From Pseudomonas graminis (GTDB lineage Bacteria; Pseudomonadota; Gammaproteobacteria; Pseudomonadales; Pseudomonadaceae), in contig NZ_CP053746.1 in the NCBI RefSeq assembly GCF_013201545.1, positions 4,850,501-4,914,500 on the forward strand: a stretch of DNA of 64,000 bases. Reading direction: 5' to 3'. The translations under genes were made by a program, and so were the position numbers. The notes beneath the pieces were generated by a model. That model was not told where the DNA came from and ran no database searches. It saw nothing but the letters and a program-made list of their open reading frames with translations. Within the stretch, counting starts at the first letter, position 1. The number at the start of each line of letters is the position of its first letter. Shown one piece after another: positions 1-8,477 of the stretch.

Positions 1-1719
1 GGCCTGTTCATCGGCGCTGATGAACAGCCCTTTGCCGCTGCGGATTGCCCCCCAGCCATCGGTGCGCAGTTCGAAGCCTTCGCCGCGCTTCTGCTTGCTC
101 GCGTCCACCAGATGCCCCAGATTCAGCTGACTCTTGCCACTGTGGTCGGTGCTGAGCTTGACGTGCTCTTTGCCGCGCTCGTCTTCCATGCGCAGTTTGT
201 TGTTGGCCGGCGTGCGCAGCACGTTGCGGGTGAAGTCCCGGTCTGCCAGGGTCACCGGATCCGGGTGCCGGTCGTCGTGCAAGGCATGGGCGATGTAGGG
301 CCGGTCGGGGTCGCCGTGCTCAAAGGCCACGGCCACTTCGGTGCCGGCAATCAGCGGCAGGTGCAGGCCGTGGGTGTCGCCGGCGTAGGCGCGGGCCAGC
401 CGCAGCCACGCGCTTTCTTCACCGGTTTCCCAGCTGTCCCGGTCGAACAGGAAGTTGACCTTGTAGCGACCTTCCTTATCGATGTGGCTGTAGGGGTCAT
501 TGGCGATGACGCTGGTCACACGGGCGGCAACGGTGCCGGCAAGCTGTGGCTTGCGCGGCACCGGCGGCCGGAAGCAAACGTTCTCGCTGTAGGGAATGGC
601 GACGAAGCTGACTTCGAAACTGCGGTCCCGGGCAGCGCGCAGACTCAGGCCGGTGATCACCGCACCGGGTTCGAACGCATGGGGGGGATCGCCGGTGACG
701 CTGAGCATCTGCCCCAGCGCCAGGGTCGCACTGCTGCTGACGCCGCTGAGTCGCGTCTGGGCATTGAGATAACGTTCGTGGCGAAGGCGCGCATAGAAAA
801 AGCCGCTTTCGCTCTCAAGGTCCTCGTCCAGATCCCGTGCGTCGCCGAGCACGGTGTAGGGCTCGGCGTAGTGGTAGGCCTCGCCATAGGTGGTGGTGGC
901 GCGGCGGCTCTGGTCGACTTCGCCGTCGAGCCAGGCGTTGGCATCCCGTGGGTCATAGGCACGAAAGTGAATGTGCTTTTCCACCACGCAATGATCGGAT
1001 TGCAACTGCCACACGGCGTCCTGATCATGGCTGTCCAGCCCCGATGGCGAGCGATACGGCACCTTGATTTGAGGCCATTGGTAGTGGCGCTGGTCGTCGT
1101 GAAATTCGATCACATCAATATCGAGACGGGCGTCGTGGGCGAACCGAAACCAGATGCCCACCTCGGCCAGCAGCCGTGAAATGAACGCCAGATCGCTTTC
1201 ACCGAACTGCATCACTTGCTCTCGGCGAGGGTAGTCACGAACGAGGTTGAACCGGAAATCCTGCCCCTCCATGCCGTGGCGACTGCGCAGAATGCTCTCG
1301 ACAATCTCCGGCACCGACCTCTGTTGGTAGATCCGGTACTGACGGCCGCGGGACAGCAACGCCATGCGCGGTTCCAGCGTGACTTCGTAACGCGCCTCGT
1401 CTTTGGAGGCTGACAGGCACTTGAAACCCGTGACCACGCCGCAAACAGTGCGCAGCGGCTCGGTGGATGGCAGCGGCAACCCGCGCGCCGCACCGGGCAG
1501 CAGATGCGCCGCGGTGTGCAGCGTGAACTGCGCCTCTTTGCCAAGCATGTGCCCGGCGCCTATATCCTGAACCGTCGAGGTGAACTCGATGACGTAGGTG
1601 AATGGCTGGCTGAGCTGTTCTTCGCCCGTGAACGTCAGTACGTCGAGGTCGGCATTCAAATCGTCGACGCGCAGGGTGTGACGGCTGTGGTCAAAAAAGG
1701 CCGGGAGTGAGTCCGTCAT
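1..1719 (-). CDS. vgrG: Type VI secretion spike protein VgrG (TssI), 3' part missing
   Basis: The frame reads leftward from an ATG at 1719 and runs open off the window edge, giving 573 codons of an unfinished gene. The N-terminal 340 residues look like the gp27-like region of VgrG (start MTDSLPAFFDHSRHTLRVDD, later RLLAEVGIWFRF). They are followed by an OB-fold gp5-like segment with RVTSVIANDP and IPYSENVCFRPP. VgrG forms the trimeric tip of the T6SS tube and is delivered with effectors. The start lies 2 bases after the tssL stop (TGACCATG), so the genes are very probably co-transcribed and translationally coupled. Any C-terminal effector or adaptor domain lies outside the window. Family call is firm from motif recognition; the cognate effector is unknown. 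Confidence 0.9.
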   Translation of the reverse strand, partial: MTDSLPAFFDHSRHTLRVDDLNADLDVLTFTGEEQLSQPFTYVIEFTSTVQDIGAGHMLGKEAQFTLHTAAHLLPGAARGLPLPSTEPLRTVCGVVTGFKCLSASKDEARYEVTLEPRMALLSRGRQYRIYQQRSVPEIVESILRSRHGMEGQDFRFNLVRDYPRREQVMQFGESDLAFISRLLAEVGIWFRFAHDARLDIDVIEFHDDQRHYQWPQIKVPYRSPSGLDSHDQDAVWQLQSDHCVVEKHIHFRAYDPRDANAWLDGEVDQSRRATTTYGEAYHYAEPYTVLGDARDLDEDLESESGFFYARLRHERYLNAQTRLSGVSSSATLALGQMLSVTGDPPHAFEPGAVITGLSLRAARDRSFEVSFVAIPYSENVCFRPPVPRKPQLAGTVAARVTSVIANDPYSHIDKEGRYKVNFLFDRDSWETGEESAWLRLARAYAGDTHGLHLPLIAGTEVAVAFEHGDPDRPYIAHALHDDRHPDPVTLADRDFTRNVLRTPANNKLRMEDERGKEHVKLSTDHSGKSQLNLGHLVDASKQKRGEGFELRTDGWGAIRSGKGLFISADEQA

Positions 1720-1721
1720 GG

Positions 1722-2405
1722 TCAGACACCCCTCACGACAAGCTCTTCGACCATGTTGGCGAGCGTGCGATTCAGGAACCACCACAGGACGGCCAGCGCC
1801 AGCCCCGCGATTGCCAGGTGCAGCAGTGGAGAACGTAGCCACCAGGGGAATGTGCGGACAGGCCCTCTGGCGTCTATCCAGGTCGGCCGCACCGGGAACA
1901 GGTGCGGCCCTGCCAGTGCGTCCAGCCGGTTTTTCAGGACCAGGCGCTCTTCGTCATCCAGCGATCGATAACCGCCCAGAAAGCCCAACATCATCACCCG
2001 CTGGAATAGGGTCACGACGTGCATGTCCGGCGCAGGCTCGCGCAGCACTTCCCGCATTTGCTCATGCAGAATTTCACCCGCTCGGTGATGCCCGCAGAAC
2101 CGCGCCTGCAAGGATTCAGTGATCCATAGCTCTCGGACCCCGTCCCCGACGTTGGCCAAAACGGATTCGTCGAGCAGCGCGCATTGCGCATGGGTGATCA
2201 AGTCGACACTGCGTGAGTCCATGCCCGCCTGCTGCAATGCTTCACGGGCGCTTTCGACCTGCGCAATACAGGTCTGACGCAATGTTTTGCTGTCGGTCAT
2301 TACCGGGCCATGACGCAGTTGAACGGCCAGCAAATAGGTGTCCTGGAATATTAGATCTATATCAATCGCGGCAATACCGGATCGCTCATGATTAACTGAA
2401 GTCAT
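1722..2405 (-). CDS. tssL: TssL/DotU-family type VI secretion membrane-complex protein
   Basis: A 227-residue protein from the ATG at 2405; a GTG three codons upstream (2414) is an alternative start. It has the DotU-family pattern: a cytoplasmic helical domain with DLITHAQCALLDESVL and GFLGGYRSLDDEERL, then one hydrophobic helix near the C-terminus (about residues 195-215, LLHLAIAGLALAVLWWFL) and a very short tail. TssL is a tail-anchored inner-membrane component of the TssJLM complex. The OmpA-like peptidoglycan-binding extension of longer TssL proteins is absent. It is the promoter-proximal gene of a tssL-vgrG pair, which is unusual because tssL normally follows tssK inside a full cluster. 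Whether more T6SS genes follow vgrG cannot be seen. Confidence 0.85.
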   Translation of the reverse strand: MTSVNHERSGIAAIDIDLIFQDTYLLAVQLRHGPVMTDSKTLRQTCIAQVESAREALQQAGMDSRSVDLITHAQCALLDESVLANVGDGVRELWITESLQARFCGHHRAGEILHEQMREVLREPAPDMHVVTLFQRVMMLGFLGGYRSLDDEERLVLKNRLDALAGPHLFPVRPTWIDARGPVRTFPWWLRSPLLHLAIAGLALAVLWWFLNRTLANMVEELVVRGV

Positions 2406-2845
2406 AGGAAACACCGCGAGCAGTTGCGTAATTAGGTTATTGAAGAGCTACCCCATGGGACGCAGCTGCGGGATATATTCAAAACATCCGCCGCAATTCG
2501 TGATGGGACTCAAGTTTATTGGCGCGTGTGACGAGCATCGCCGGGGTAAGCCCGGCATTGGAGGGAAAGGCTAATCACTGAAAAATTAAAATACTACCCT
2601 CGTTTTCATATCAGGAAACTTCTTACAAATATCAGGAGGCTTCTGACAGATGGGTCTGACAGGCTAGGTAATATGCATCCGAATCCAAATTCAATGACAT
2701 TTAACCTGACGCCAGAGGTTTTATTAATGAACCGTGACAACACCTGGCGAATAGCAAAACGCGCCAACAAACATACTGTTTACTGACGCGTTTAATATTC
2801 AAGTTAATTGCCCTGTGATGAGATCGCCCGGGGCAGATCAAAGGC
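2406..2845. promoter_or_regulatory. AT-rich gene-free region upstream of tssL with 21-bp direct repeats
   Basis: No coding frame is supported in these 440 bases, which are clearly richer in A+T than the flanks. At 2608-2627 and 2629-2648 there are two copies of a 20-mer (ATATCAGGA..CTTCT.ACA, 17 of 20 positions equal) with a period of 21 bases, about two helical turns. This is the usual geometry of a tandem operator. The region should contain the leftward tssL-vgrG promoter; I see no convincing sigma-54 site. Confidence 0.4.
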
Positions 2846-4030
2846 TCATCCCGTTACGCGTTGGCCCAGCGCCCCTACCACCCCTGCCACAATCCTGTCC
2901 ACATCCGCTGCATCAATCACCAACGGCGGCAACAGCCGAATCGTCTGCCCGCGAGTGACGTTGATAAGCACGCCATATTCCCGCGCCGCCACCAGGCACA
3001 CTTCCCGAATCGGCCGCGTCAATTCAATCCCGATCATCAACCCCATGCCCCGCACCTGTGCCACATCGGGGTGTCCCGCCAGCGCAGTGCGCAGTCCCGC
3101 CAATAACCGCTCGCCCTGCACCGCCGCATTGTGCAAAAGCCCCTCCCCCTCAACGATATCCAGCACCGTGCAGCCGACCCGGCACGCCAGCGGATTACCG
3201 CCGAACGTACTGCCATGACTGCCCGGCGTGAACAACCGCGCCACCGCCGCCGTCGCCAGACACGCACCAATGGGAATGCCATTGCCCAGCGCCTTCGCCA
3301 GGGTCATCACATCAGGCACGATCCCTTCGTGCTGATACGCAAACCAGCGCCCCGTCCGACCGATGCCGGTCTGGATCTCGTCAAGCATCATCAGCCAGCC
3401 GTTCTGCGTGCAATGCCCGCGCAGTGCTTTCAGGTACCCCGGTGGAGGCAACGCCACGCCGCCCTCGCCCTGAAGCGGCTCGACCAGCACGGCGACGATG
3501 CGCTCGCCATACACCCGCGTCGCCTGCTTAATCGCGACGATGTCACCAAACGCCACCTTGACGAACTCAGCCGACATCGGCTGATAACCCAGCCGCGCGG
3601 TGCCGTTGTCGCTGGCCGACAACGTACCCAGAGTGCGGCCGTGAAAGGCGTTGTCCATCACCAGCACCAGCGGGTGCTCGATGCCCTTGGCCCAGCCATA
3701 CAAACGCGCCAGCTTGAGCGCGGTTTCATTGGCCTCGGCGCCGGAATTGTTGAAAAACACCTGTTCCAGACCGGACAGCTGCGTCAGCCGTTGCGCCAGC
3801 TTCTGTTGCCAGTCGATGCGGTAATGGTTGGACGTGTGCAAGAGCAGCCCGGCCTGCTCGCTGATCGCCGCGACAATCTTGGGATGGCTGTGGCCGACGT
3901 TGGTCACGGCGACACCCGCGACAGCATCCAGGTACTGACGGCCACTGTCATCCCACAGCCGCGCGCCTTCGCCGCGAATGAAGCTCAAGGGCATCGGTTT
4001 GTAGGTATTCATCAGGCAGACGGCGGTCAT
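2846..4030 (-). CDS. argD: Class III PLP-dependent aminotransferase, acetylornithine aminotransferase-like
   Basis: The ATG at 4030 is preceded by a GGAG Shine-Dalgarno (ATGGAGCTACCGAC), giving 394 residues, the usual ArgD length. Diagnostic motifs are the phosphate-binding NNSGAEANE (about 94-102), the PLP-ring aspartate in [12 protein letters not shown] (about 216-226) and the Schiff-base lysine in [11 protein letters not shown] (K246). ArgD-type enzymes transfer the amino group between N-acetylornithine or succinyl-DAP and 2-oxoglutarate/glutamate in the cytosol. No other arginine gene is nearby and a LysR regulator is divergent, so this may be a paralogue for an omega-amino acid or for arginine/ornithine catabolism rather than the housekeeping argD. 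The fold and reaction class are certain; the substrate is inferred. Confidence 0.85.
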   Translation of the reverse strand: MTAVCLMNTYKPMPLSFIRGEGARLWDDSGRQYLDAVAGVAVTNVGHSHPKIVAAISEQAGLLLHTSNHYRIDWQQKLAQRLTQLSGLEQVFFNNSGAEANETALKLARLYGWAKGIEHPLVLVMDNAFHGRTLGTLSASDNGTARLGYQPMSAEFVKVAFGDIVAIKQATRVYGERIVAVLVEPLQGEGGVALPPPGYLKALRGHCTQNGWLMMLDEIQTGIGRTGRWFAYQHEGIVPDVMTLAKALGNGIPIGACLATAAVARLFTPGSHGSTFGGNPLACRVGCTVLDIVEGEGLLHNAAVQGERLLAGLRTALAGHPDVAQVRGMGLMIGIELTRPIREVCLVAAREYGVLINVTRGQTIRLLPPLVIDAADVDRIVAGVVGALGQRVTG

Positions 4031-4129
4031 GTCGGTAGCTCCATCACGGGTCAGTGAGGCCAGTATCGTTAGCCCGTTCTGATGTATAAAGACCACCATC
4101 CTTCAGTGACTTTAAAGCAGGGCTTGATA

Positions 4130-5032
4130 ATGGACGTGTTTCTGGCGATGACGGTCTTCGTCAAAGTGGTGGAAGGCGGCAGCATGACCGCGGCTGCGCG
4201 CCAGTGCGAAATGTCGACGACCATGGTCGGCAATCACTTGAAAGCCTTGGAGCAACGCTTGGGGGTAAGCCTGTTGCAGCGCACCACCCGCCGGCAAAAC
4301 CTCACTGAATTTGGCGTCGAATACTACCGGCGTTGCGTCGAAGTGCTGGGGCTGGTCAACGACTCCGAACGCATGGCCGAGCAGGCACAGACCGAACCCA
4401 GCGGCACCTTGCGCGTCACCGCGCCGCCGGCCTTCGGCGCCGAACGCCTGTCCCCGATGCTCAGCGATTTCGTTCAGCGCTACCCGCAGATCAAGGTCGA
4501 GGTGGTGCTCAGCAATCAGACGATGGACCTGATCGAGCACGGCTTCGACGCCGCCATCCGCCTTGGCACCCCGGAATCATCGGCGTTGATCGCCCGACCC
4601 CTGCAGGACTACACCTTGACCATCTGCGCCGCGCCCGCGTACCTGAAACGCCGAGGCACGCCGCAGAGCGCCGATGACCTGAGGGATCACGACTGCCTGG
4701 CGTTCGCCTACCCGGCCGGTGACGACTGGCGTGCCGCCGACAAGTTATGGCGACTGACCGGCCCCGACGGCGTGATGGAAGTGCCGGTATCAGGCTCGAT
4801 GATCGTCAACAGCACGCCGGCGCTGCGCCAGGCCGTGCTCGCCGGGATGGGCGTGTCGATGCTGCCCGACGTATTGATCAGCGAGGACATCGCCAGCGGA
4901 AGACTCGTGCCGTTGCTGCAGGATTACCAGCCGCCCAGCCGCACGCTGTGGCTGATGTACCCCCAGGACCGCTATCGCCTGCCCAAGGTGCGCCAGTTTG
5001 TCGAACAGGCGTTGCGGGCCTGGGGCAAATAA
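4130..5032 (+). CDS. LysR-family transcriptional regulator
   Basis: Taken from the ATG at 4130 (MDVFLAMTVFVKVVEGGSMT), giving 300 residues. The N-terminal winged helix-turn-helix occupies about residues 1-60 (AAARQCEMSTTMVGNHLKALEQRLG). The effector-binding domain begins near residue 90 (GTLRVTAPPAFG). The composition matches the CrgA/DsdC-like LysR subgroup common in Pseudomonas. It is divergent from the aminotransferase gene with about 100 bases between the starts, and the QOR-like gene follows on the same strand after 132 bases. Either neighbour may be its target; LysR proteins usually control a divergent gene and themselves. The inducer cannot be predicted. Confidence 0.85.
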   Translation: MDVFLAMTVFVKVVEGGSMTAAARQCEMSTTMVGNHLKALEQRLGVSLLQRTTRRQNLTEFGVEYYRRCVEVLGLVNDSERMAEQAQTEPSGTLRVTAPPAFGAERLSPMLSDFVQRYPQIKVEVVLSNQTMDLIEHGFDAAIRLGTPESSALIARPLQDYTLTICAAPAYLKRRGTPQSADDLRDHDCLAFAYPAGDDWRAADKLWRLTGPDGVMEVPVSGSMIVNSTPALRQAVLAGMGVSMLPDVLISEDIASGRLVPLLQDYQPPSRTLWLMYPQDRYRLPKVRQFVEQALRAWGK

Positions 5033-5164
5033 GCGCTCACGTCAGCCAAGTCGTCAACGCGAATTGATAGCAGGCATGTCGGGTATCGACCGACAGAAAT
5101 AGTGCCCAGTGGGCCGCGTCGATACAGTCGTTGCAACACTCAACGACAGGCATCGAGGTCGACA

Positions 5165-6181
5165 ATGTCACGCGCCATCAAATTTCATCGCTTCGGCAAA
5201 GCCGATGTGCTCAGTTGCGAGGAGCAGCCTGACCGGTCCCCCGGCCCACAGGAAGTGCTGGTTCGTGCCGAAGCCATCGGCATCAGCTGGGACGACGTGT
5301 TGTGGCGGCAGAACCTGTCACTGGCGCCGGTGCAGTTGCCGGCGGGGCTGGGCAGCGAAATGGCCGGCGTCGTCGAAGCCGTGGGCGCCGGCGTGAGCGA
5401 CTTGCAAGTGGGCGACAAAGTGGCGAGCTTCAAAGCCATGAGCGCCAACCAGTATCCGGTGTGTGGCGATCATGTAATGGTGCCGCGCAATGCGCTGACC
5501 CGCTACCCGGACGCACTGACGCCGGTGGAAGCCAGCGTTCACTACACGCCGATGCTGCTGGCCTGGTTTGCCTTCGTCGACCTGGCCAATGTGCAACCCG
5601 GCCAGACCGTGCTCATCACCGACGCGGCATACAGCCCCGGGATTGCCTTTGTGCAGTTGGGTAAAGCGTTGGGCCTGCGGGTCATCGCCGCGACGGCCCA
5701 TGGGGAAGACCGGGAATACCTGATGGCGAACGGCGCCGATCGAGTGATCGTCACCGACGAAGACGACATCTGCCTGCGCATCGAATCCCTGACCCACGGC
5801 CACGGCATCGAAGCGGTGTTCGACGGCCTGGGCGGGATGCAGATGTCGATGCTCGGCGACGTGCTGGCCCCGCGCGGCAGTCTGGTGCTGTACGGCCTGC
5901 GGGGCGGCAACAAAACGCCTTTCCCGGCGCAGCAGGCATTCCGCAAGAACATGCGTTTTCACGTGCATTGCCTGGAAAACTTCACCGGTAAACCGGAGCT
6001 GGGCATCGAGCAGAATGGCCCAGCGCTGGAGCGTGCACTGGACGCGATCAACGCGCTGACCGCCAAGGGCCTGCTCAAGCCGGACATTCACCGCACCTGG
6101 CCGTTCGAGCAGTTCGGCAAGGCGCACAACCACCTCGACGAACACCCGGTGCGCGGGCGGGTGGTGCTCAAAGTCAAATGA
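5165..6181 (+). CDS. Zinc-independent medium-chain dehydrogenase/quinone oxidoreductase-like protein
   Basis: The ATG at 5165 follows a GAGG ribosome site, giving 338 residues. The N-terminal GroES-like domain (ILxW-type QOR start AIKFHRFGKADVLSCEE; GLGSEMAGVVEAVGAG near 60-75) and the Rossmann half (VLITDAAYSPGIAFVQLGKALG near 155-175) show an MDR-superfamily NAD(P)H-dependent reductase. The GHE zinc-ligand motif of alcohol dehydrogenases is absent, which favours the quinone oxidoreductase branch. The nucleotide-binding glycine motif is unusual: TDAAYSPG replaces the common GAAGGVG. It probably reduces a reactive carbonyl or quinone. It may be regulated by the upstream LysR gene on the same strand. 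Confidence 0.75.
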   Translation: MSRAIKFHRFGKADVLSCEEQPDRSPGPQEVLVRAEAIGISWDDVLWRQNLSLAPVQLPAGLGSEMAGVVEAVGAGVSDLQVGDKVASFKAMSANQYPVCGDHVMVPRNALTRYPDALTPVEASVHYTPMLLAWFAFVDLANVQPGQTVLITDAAYSPGIAFVQLGKALGLRVIAATAHGEDREYLMANGADRVIVTDEDDICLRIESLTHGHGIEAVFDGLGGMQMSMLGDVLAPRGSLVLYGLRGGNKTPFPAQQAFRKNMRFHVHCLENFTGKPELGIEQNGPALERALDAINALTAKGLLKPDIHRTWPFEQFGKAHNHLDEHPVRGRVVLKVK

Positions 6182-6204
6182 GCGACGTGCAGAGCAACCC
6201 TGCG

Positions 6205-6220
6205 CCGGGCAACGCTGCCC
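6205..6220. terminator. GC hairpin after the QOR-like gene
   Basis: A perfect 6-bp stem CGGGCA/TGCCCG with an ACGC loop lies 24 bases after the stop at 6181. No U-run follows, so it may be a 3'-end stabiliser rather than an intrinsic terminator. The rest of the 228-base gap to the next gene shows nothing recognisable. Confidence 0.3.
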
Positions 6221-6409
6221 GACGCGCGACTGCAGGAAGACTTGACACCTGCGCTCGAGCCGCCCTCTCACATTAAGCAACAGTCGGGCAGCGACTGTTC
6301 AGTTGACGCCCGCGAGGCGGCAGCCAGACTTTAGAAAAGAAATTGCGAGCGAATGACCGCTCACCCCGCTCCGCCCTCGGAGCTTCATGACACGTCAAGG
6401 AATGACTGT

Positions 6410-7348
6410 ATGCCCCCTATCGCACCCGCTTCACCCCGTCCGCCCCATCTCGACTGGATGGCTCACATCCCCGAACTCTCCCAGTTGCGCATCGACCAAC
6501 TCATCCTCCCCGGCGCCCACAATGCCGGCAGCGACAAGCTATCACCCAACTTCGCGGTCCCCCAGGAGATGGCCCAGGACGTCGCGCCCCTGGAGCAACT
6601 TCGCCAGGGAGTGCGCGCGCTGGATTTGCGCGTGGCGTTTTATTCGAAGTATGAAAAGGGTGACCCGCGGCGTTTCCAGCTGTTTCATCTGACCTCGTCA
6701 GGACGCACGGTCGCCGGAGACATTCTGGCGTGCGTCCATGCATTCTTTGAAGAACTGGAGCAGAACGGCTCGCCCGCTCGGGAAATAGTCATTCTCGACT
6801 TCCACCGATTCAAGAATTTCAGCGAAATCGTCCACCGGGAGTTTCAGAACCTGCTGACAAACACCCTCGGCCCGAGGGCGGTCCCTCAGCGCCTGAGCAG
6901 GCTGACGCTGGAAAACATCTGGCGTGATCATGCGGGCAAGAACGTCGTAATCGCCTATAACCACAGCTCGGGCGACGAGTTGCTGTGGCACGGCGTCAAG
7001 CAGCGCTGGCCGGGAGAGAACCTGTTCAACACCAACACTTTGAAAGCTTTCGTGAACGAAGTGGCGGTGGAAAACAAACCCGAATTCAGCCTGACTGCCA
7101 TTCAATGCGCCAAGTATTCACTGCCGCTGCACGCGCCCAGTGACTTGAGCCTGAAGATCGATCAGTGGTTCGCATCGACGGATGAAAACAGCTTTATTCA
7201 GAACTTTTACATCATCAACACCGACTGGACCCTGCGCAGCACGCTGGTCACCCAGTGCCGTCACGCCAATGGTGTGCGCGCCCGATTCAACCTGCGCAAC
7301 CCCGATCAGCCGCTGCAACCCAAGCGGCGAGCCGTCAGCAGCGCGTGA
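6410..7348 (+). CDS. Phosphatidylinositol-specific phospholipase C-like (PLC X domain) protein
   Basis: The ATG at 6410 is preceded by AAGGA, giving 312 residues. The segment LILPGAHNAGSDKLS (near residue 35) resembles the first catalytic-histidine motif of bacterial PI-PLC (PGTHDS in Bacillus). The second histidine is probably in FQLFHLTSSG (near 90). The EIVILDFHRF strand matches the TIM-barrel X domain. Bacterial PI-PLCs cleave phosphatidylinositol or GPI anchors by forming a cyclic phosphodiester. There is no signal peptide; the N-terminus is proline-rich. A secreted role would therefore need another export route, and the substrate is uncertain. The 3' end overlaps the convergent gene by 14 bases. 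Confidence 0.65.
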   Translation: MPPIAPASPRPPHLDWMAHIPELSQLRIDQLILPGAHNAGSDKLSPNFAVPQEMAQDVAPLEQLRQGVRALDLRVAFYSKYEKGDPRRFQLFHLTSSGRTVAGDILACVHAFFEELEQNGSPAREIVILDFHRFKNFSEIVHREFQNLLTNTLGPRAVPQRLSRLTLENIWRDHAGKNVVIAYNHSSGDELLWHGVKQRWPGENLFNTNTLKAFVNEVAVENKPEFSLTAIQCAKYSLPLHAPSDLSLKIDQWFASTDENSFIQNFYIINTDWTLRSTLVTQCRHANGVRARFNLRNPDQPLQPKRRAVSSA

Positions 7349-7652
7349 TCAAACCCTGTCGGGCGACGCGGATCAGGTGGTGAATCACCGCCTCCGCGCG
7401 CTCGGCAGCGGGCGCCTGAATCACCGCCAGGTCGAACTGGTCGTTGCTGAAGCGCTCAAGGGCGTCGTCGGTTTCGATAAACTGAATGAGAAAGGCGTGT
7501 GGGCCGCCCTGGCGACGCGGCCAGCCGTCGAGATAACGCAGCAGTGTCGGCTGATGGGCACCGCCCAGAAGAATTTGTGGATTACGACGATTGAACTGGC
7601 TGGCGATGGGGGCCAGACGTACGAGGGGACGCGGGTGGGAATGACTGCTCAT
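7335..7652 (-). CDS. Small conserved-type hypothetical protein, possibly a 3'-truncated DUF6231 relative
   Basis: A 105-residue frame from the ATG at 7652. I recognise no enzyme motif. The pattern NPQILLGGAH, a block with two basic arginines, then FDLAVIQ and a helix ending in ARQGLITRC resembles a Rossmann-like small domain, and from memory the Pseudomonas DUF6231 proteins, which are longer. Here the product stops abruptly inside what should be the next strand, at the point where it meets the convergent PLC-like gene (14-base overlap). That could reflect loss of the 3' part. The start is uncertain because GAGG lies 18-20 bases upstream. Confidence 0.5.
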   Translation of the reverse strand: MSSHSHPRPLVRLAPIASQFNRRNPQILLGGAHQPTLLRYLDGWPRRQGGPHAFLIQFIETDDALERFSNDQFDLAVIQAPAAERAEAVIHHLIRVARQGLITRC

Positions 7653-7857
7653 AGTGTCGTTTTCTCTGCCTCATTGATCCGCTGGGCAGCGGTGAGAGGC
7701 AACACCGAACCAGCGCTTTAGCGGAATTTCGATGACGAATGACCGTCACCCGGCGCCCCGCAAGTAGCTGTTTAAATCGGCGCATGAACGGCATCCTAGA
7801 GAAGCGGTGTAGCCATTGTCAATCGGCGGCTCCTGTCGTTCGCCTGTTGAATCGAAC

Positions 7858-7890
7858 GCAAAAAAACCCGGCATCTTGAGAGGCCGGGTT
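7858..7890 (-). terminator. Rho-independent terminator of the doxX-like gene
   Basis: On the minus strand, AACCCGGC, a 10-base loop and GCCGGGTT are followed by a run of T. This is a classic intrinsic terminator about 45 bases beyond the DoxX stop. The remaining gap up to 7652 shows no supported gene. Confidence 0.85.
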
Positions 7891-7935
7891 TCTTGTGTGC
7901 TACGAATCTGGATGCAACGCATGTGACGGGGAGGA

Positions 7936-8373
7936 TCAGCCGCGGGCGATCAACCGGTCCAGGGACAGGCGACCCGCACCCTCGAACAGCACCGCCACCG
8001 CGCCGGCAATCAGCGCCAGGCCGAACTCATAACCGTTGTTGGCCATGAACAAACCGTTGTGGATGTGCACCGAGAGAATCGCCACCACGAGCATCACGAT
8101 TACCACCAACGCAGCAGGCCGTGCCAGCAAGCCAAGGAACAGCGCCAGGCCGCCGAAGAATTCTGCGCTGCCGGACATCAACGCCATCAGGTAGCCAGGG
8201 TTCAGGCCCAGGCTCGCCATGTACTGGCCAGTGCCTTCCAGGCCATAGCCGCCGAACATACCAAACAGTTTCTGGCTGCCATGGGCCATAAGGATGATGC
8301 CGATGAGAATCCGCAAGCCGGTGATGCCGAAGCCAGCATGGGTGTTGAAGATCGATTTAAGTTGAGCATTCAT
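7936..8373 (-). CDS. DoxX-family membrane protein
   Basis: 145 residues with four hydrophobic helices. The first begins GLRILIGIILMAHGSQKLFG, the typical DoxX N-terminal signature, and GSAEFFGGLALFLGLLARPAAL follows in helix 2-3. DoxX proteins are small inner-membrane proteins linked in other bacteria to redox or thiol-stress complexes; the Pseudomonas members are mostly uncharacterised. It has its own terminator and a 104-base gap to the transglycosylase gene, so it is probably monocistronic. Confidence 0.85.
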   Translation of the reverse strand: MNAQLKSIFNTHAGFGITGLRILIGIILMAHGSQKLFGMFGGYGLEGTGQYMASLGLNPGYLMALMSGSAEFFGGLALFLGLLARPAALVVIVMLVVAILSVHIHNGLFMANNGYEFGLALIAGAVAVLFEGAGRLSLDRLIARG

Positions 8374-8477
8374 GGCGGTTAGTTCCGTTTGAGTAGGGAG
8401 AATGCCGCCATGATAATCGTTTCTACAAATATGAAAATCGCAAAATACCCGCCATACGTATCGAATGCACTGATATG

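Noticed and set aside
112..1179. Long plus-strand open frame of about 355 codons
   Set aside because: It is antisense to vgrG, whose protein has recognisable gp27/gp5 motifs. Its own product is low-complexity and typical of a high-GC shadow frame.
2406..2845. Sigma-54 promoter for the T6SS genes
   Set aside because: I looked for TGGCAC-N5-TTGC on the minus strand and found no acceptable match.
7582..7794. 70-codon minus-strand frame beside the small hypothetical gene
   Set aside because: It overlaps the 105-residue frame, has no ribosome site and an Arg/Ser-rich shadow composition.
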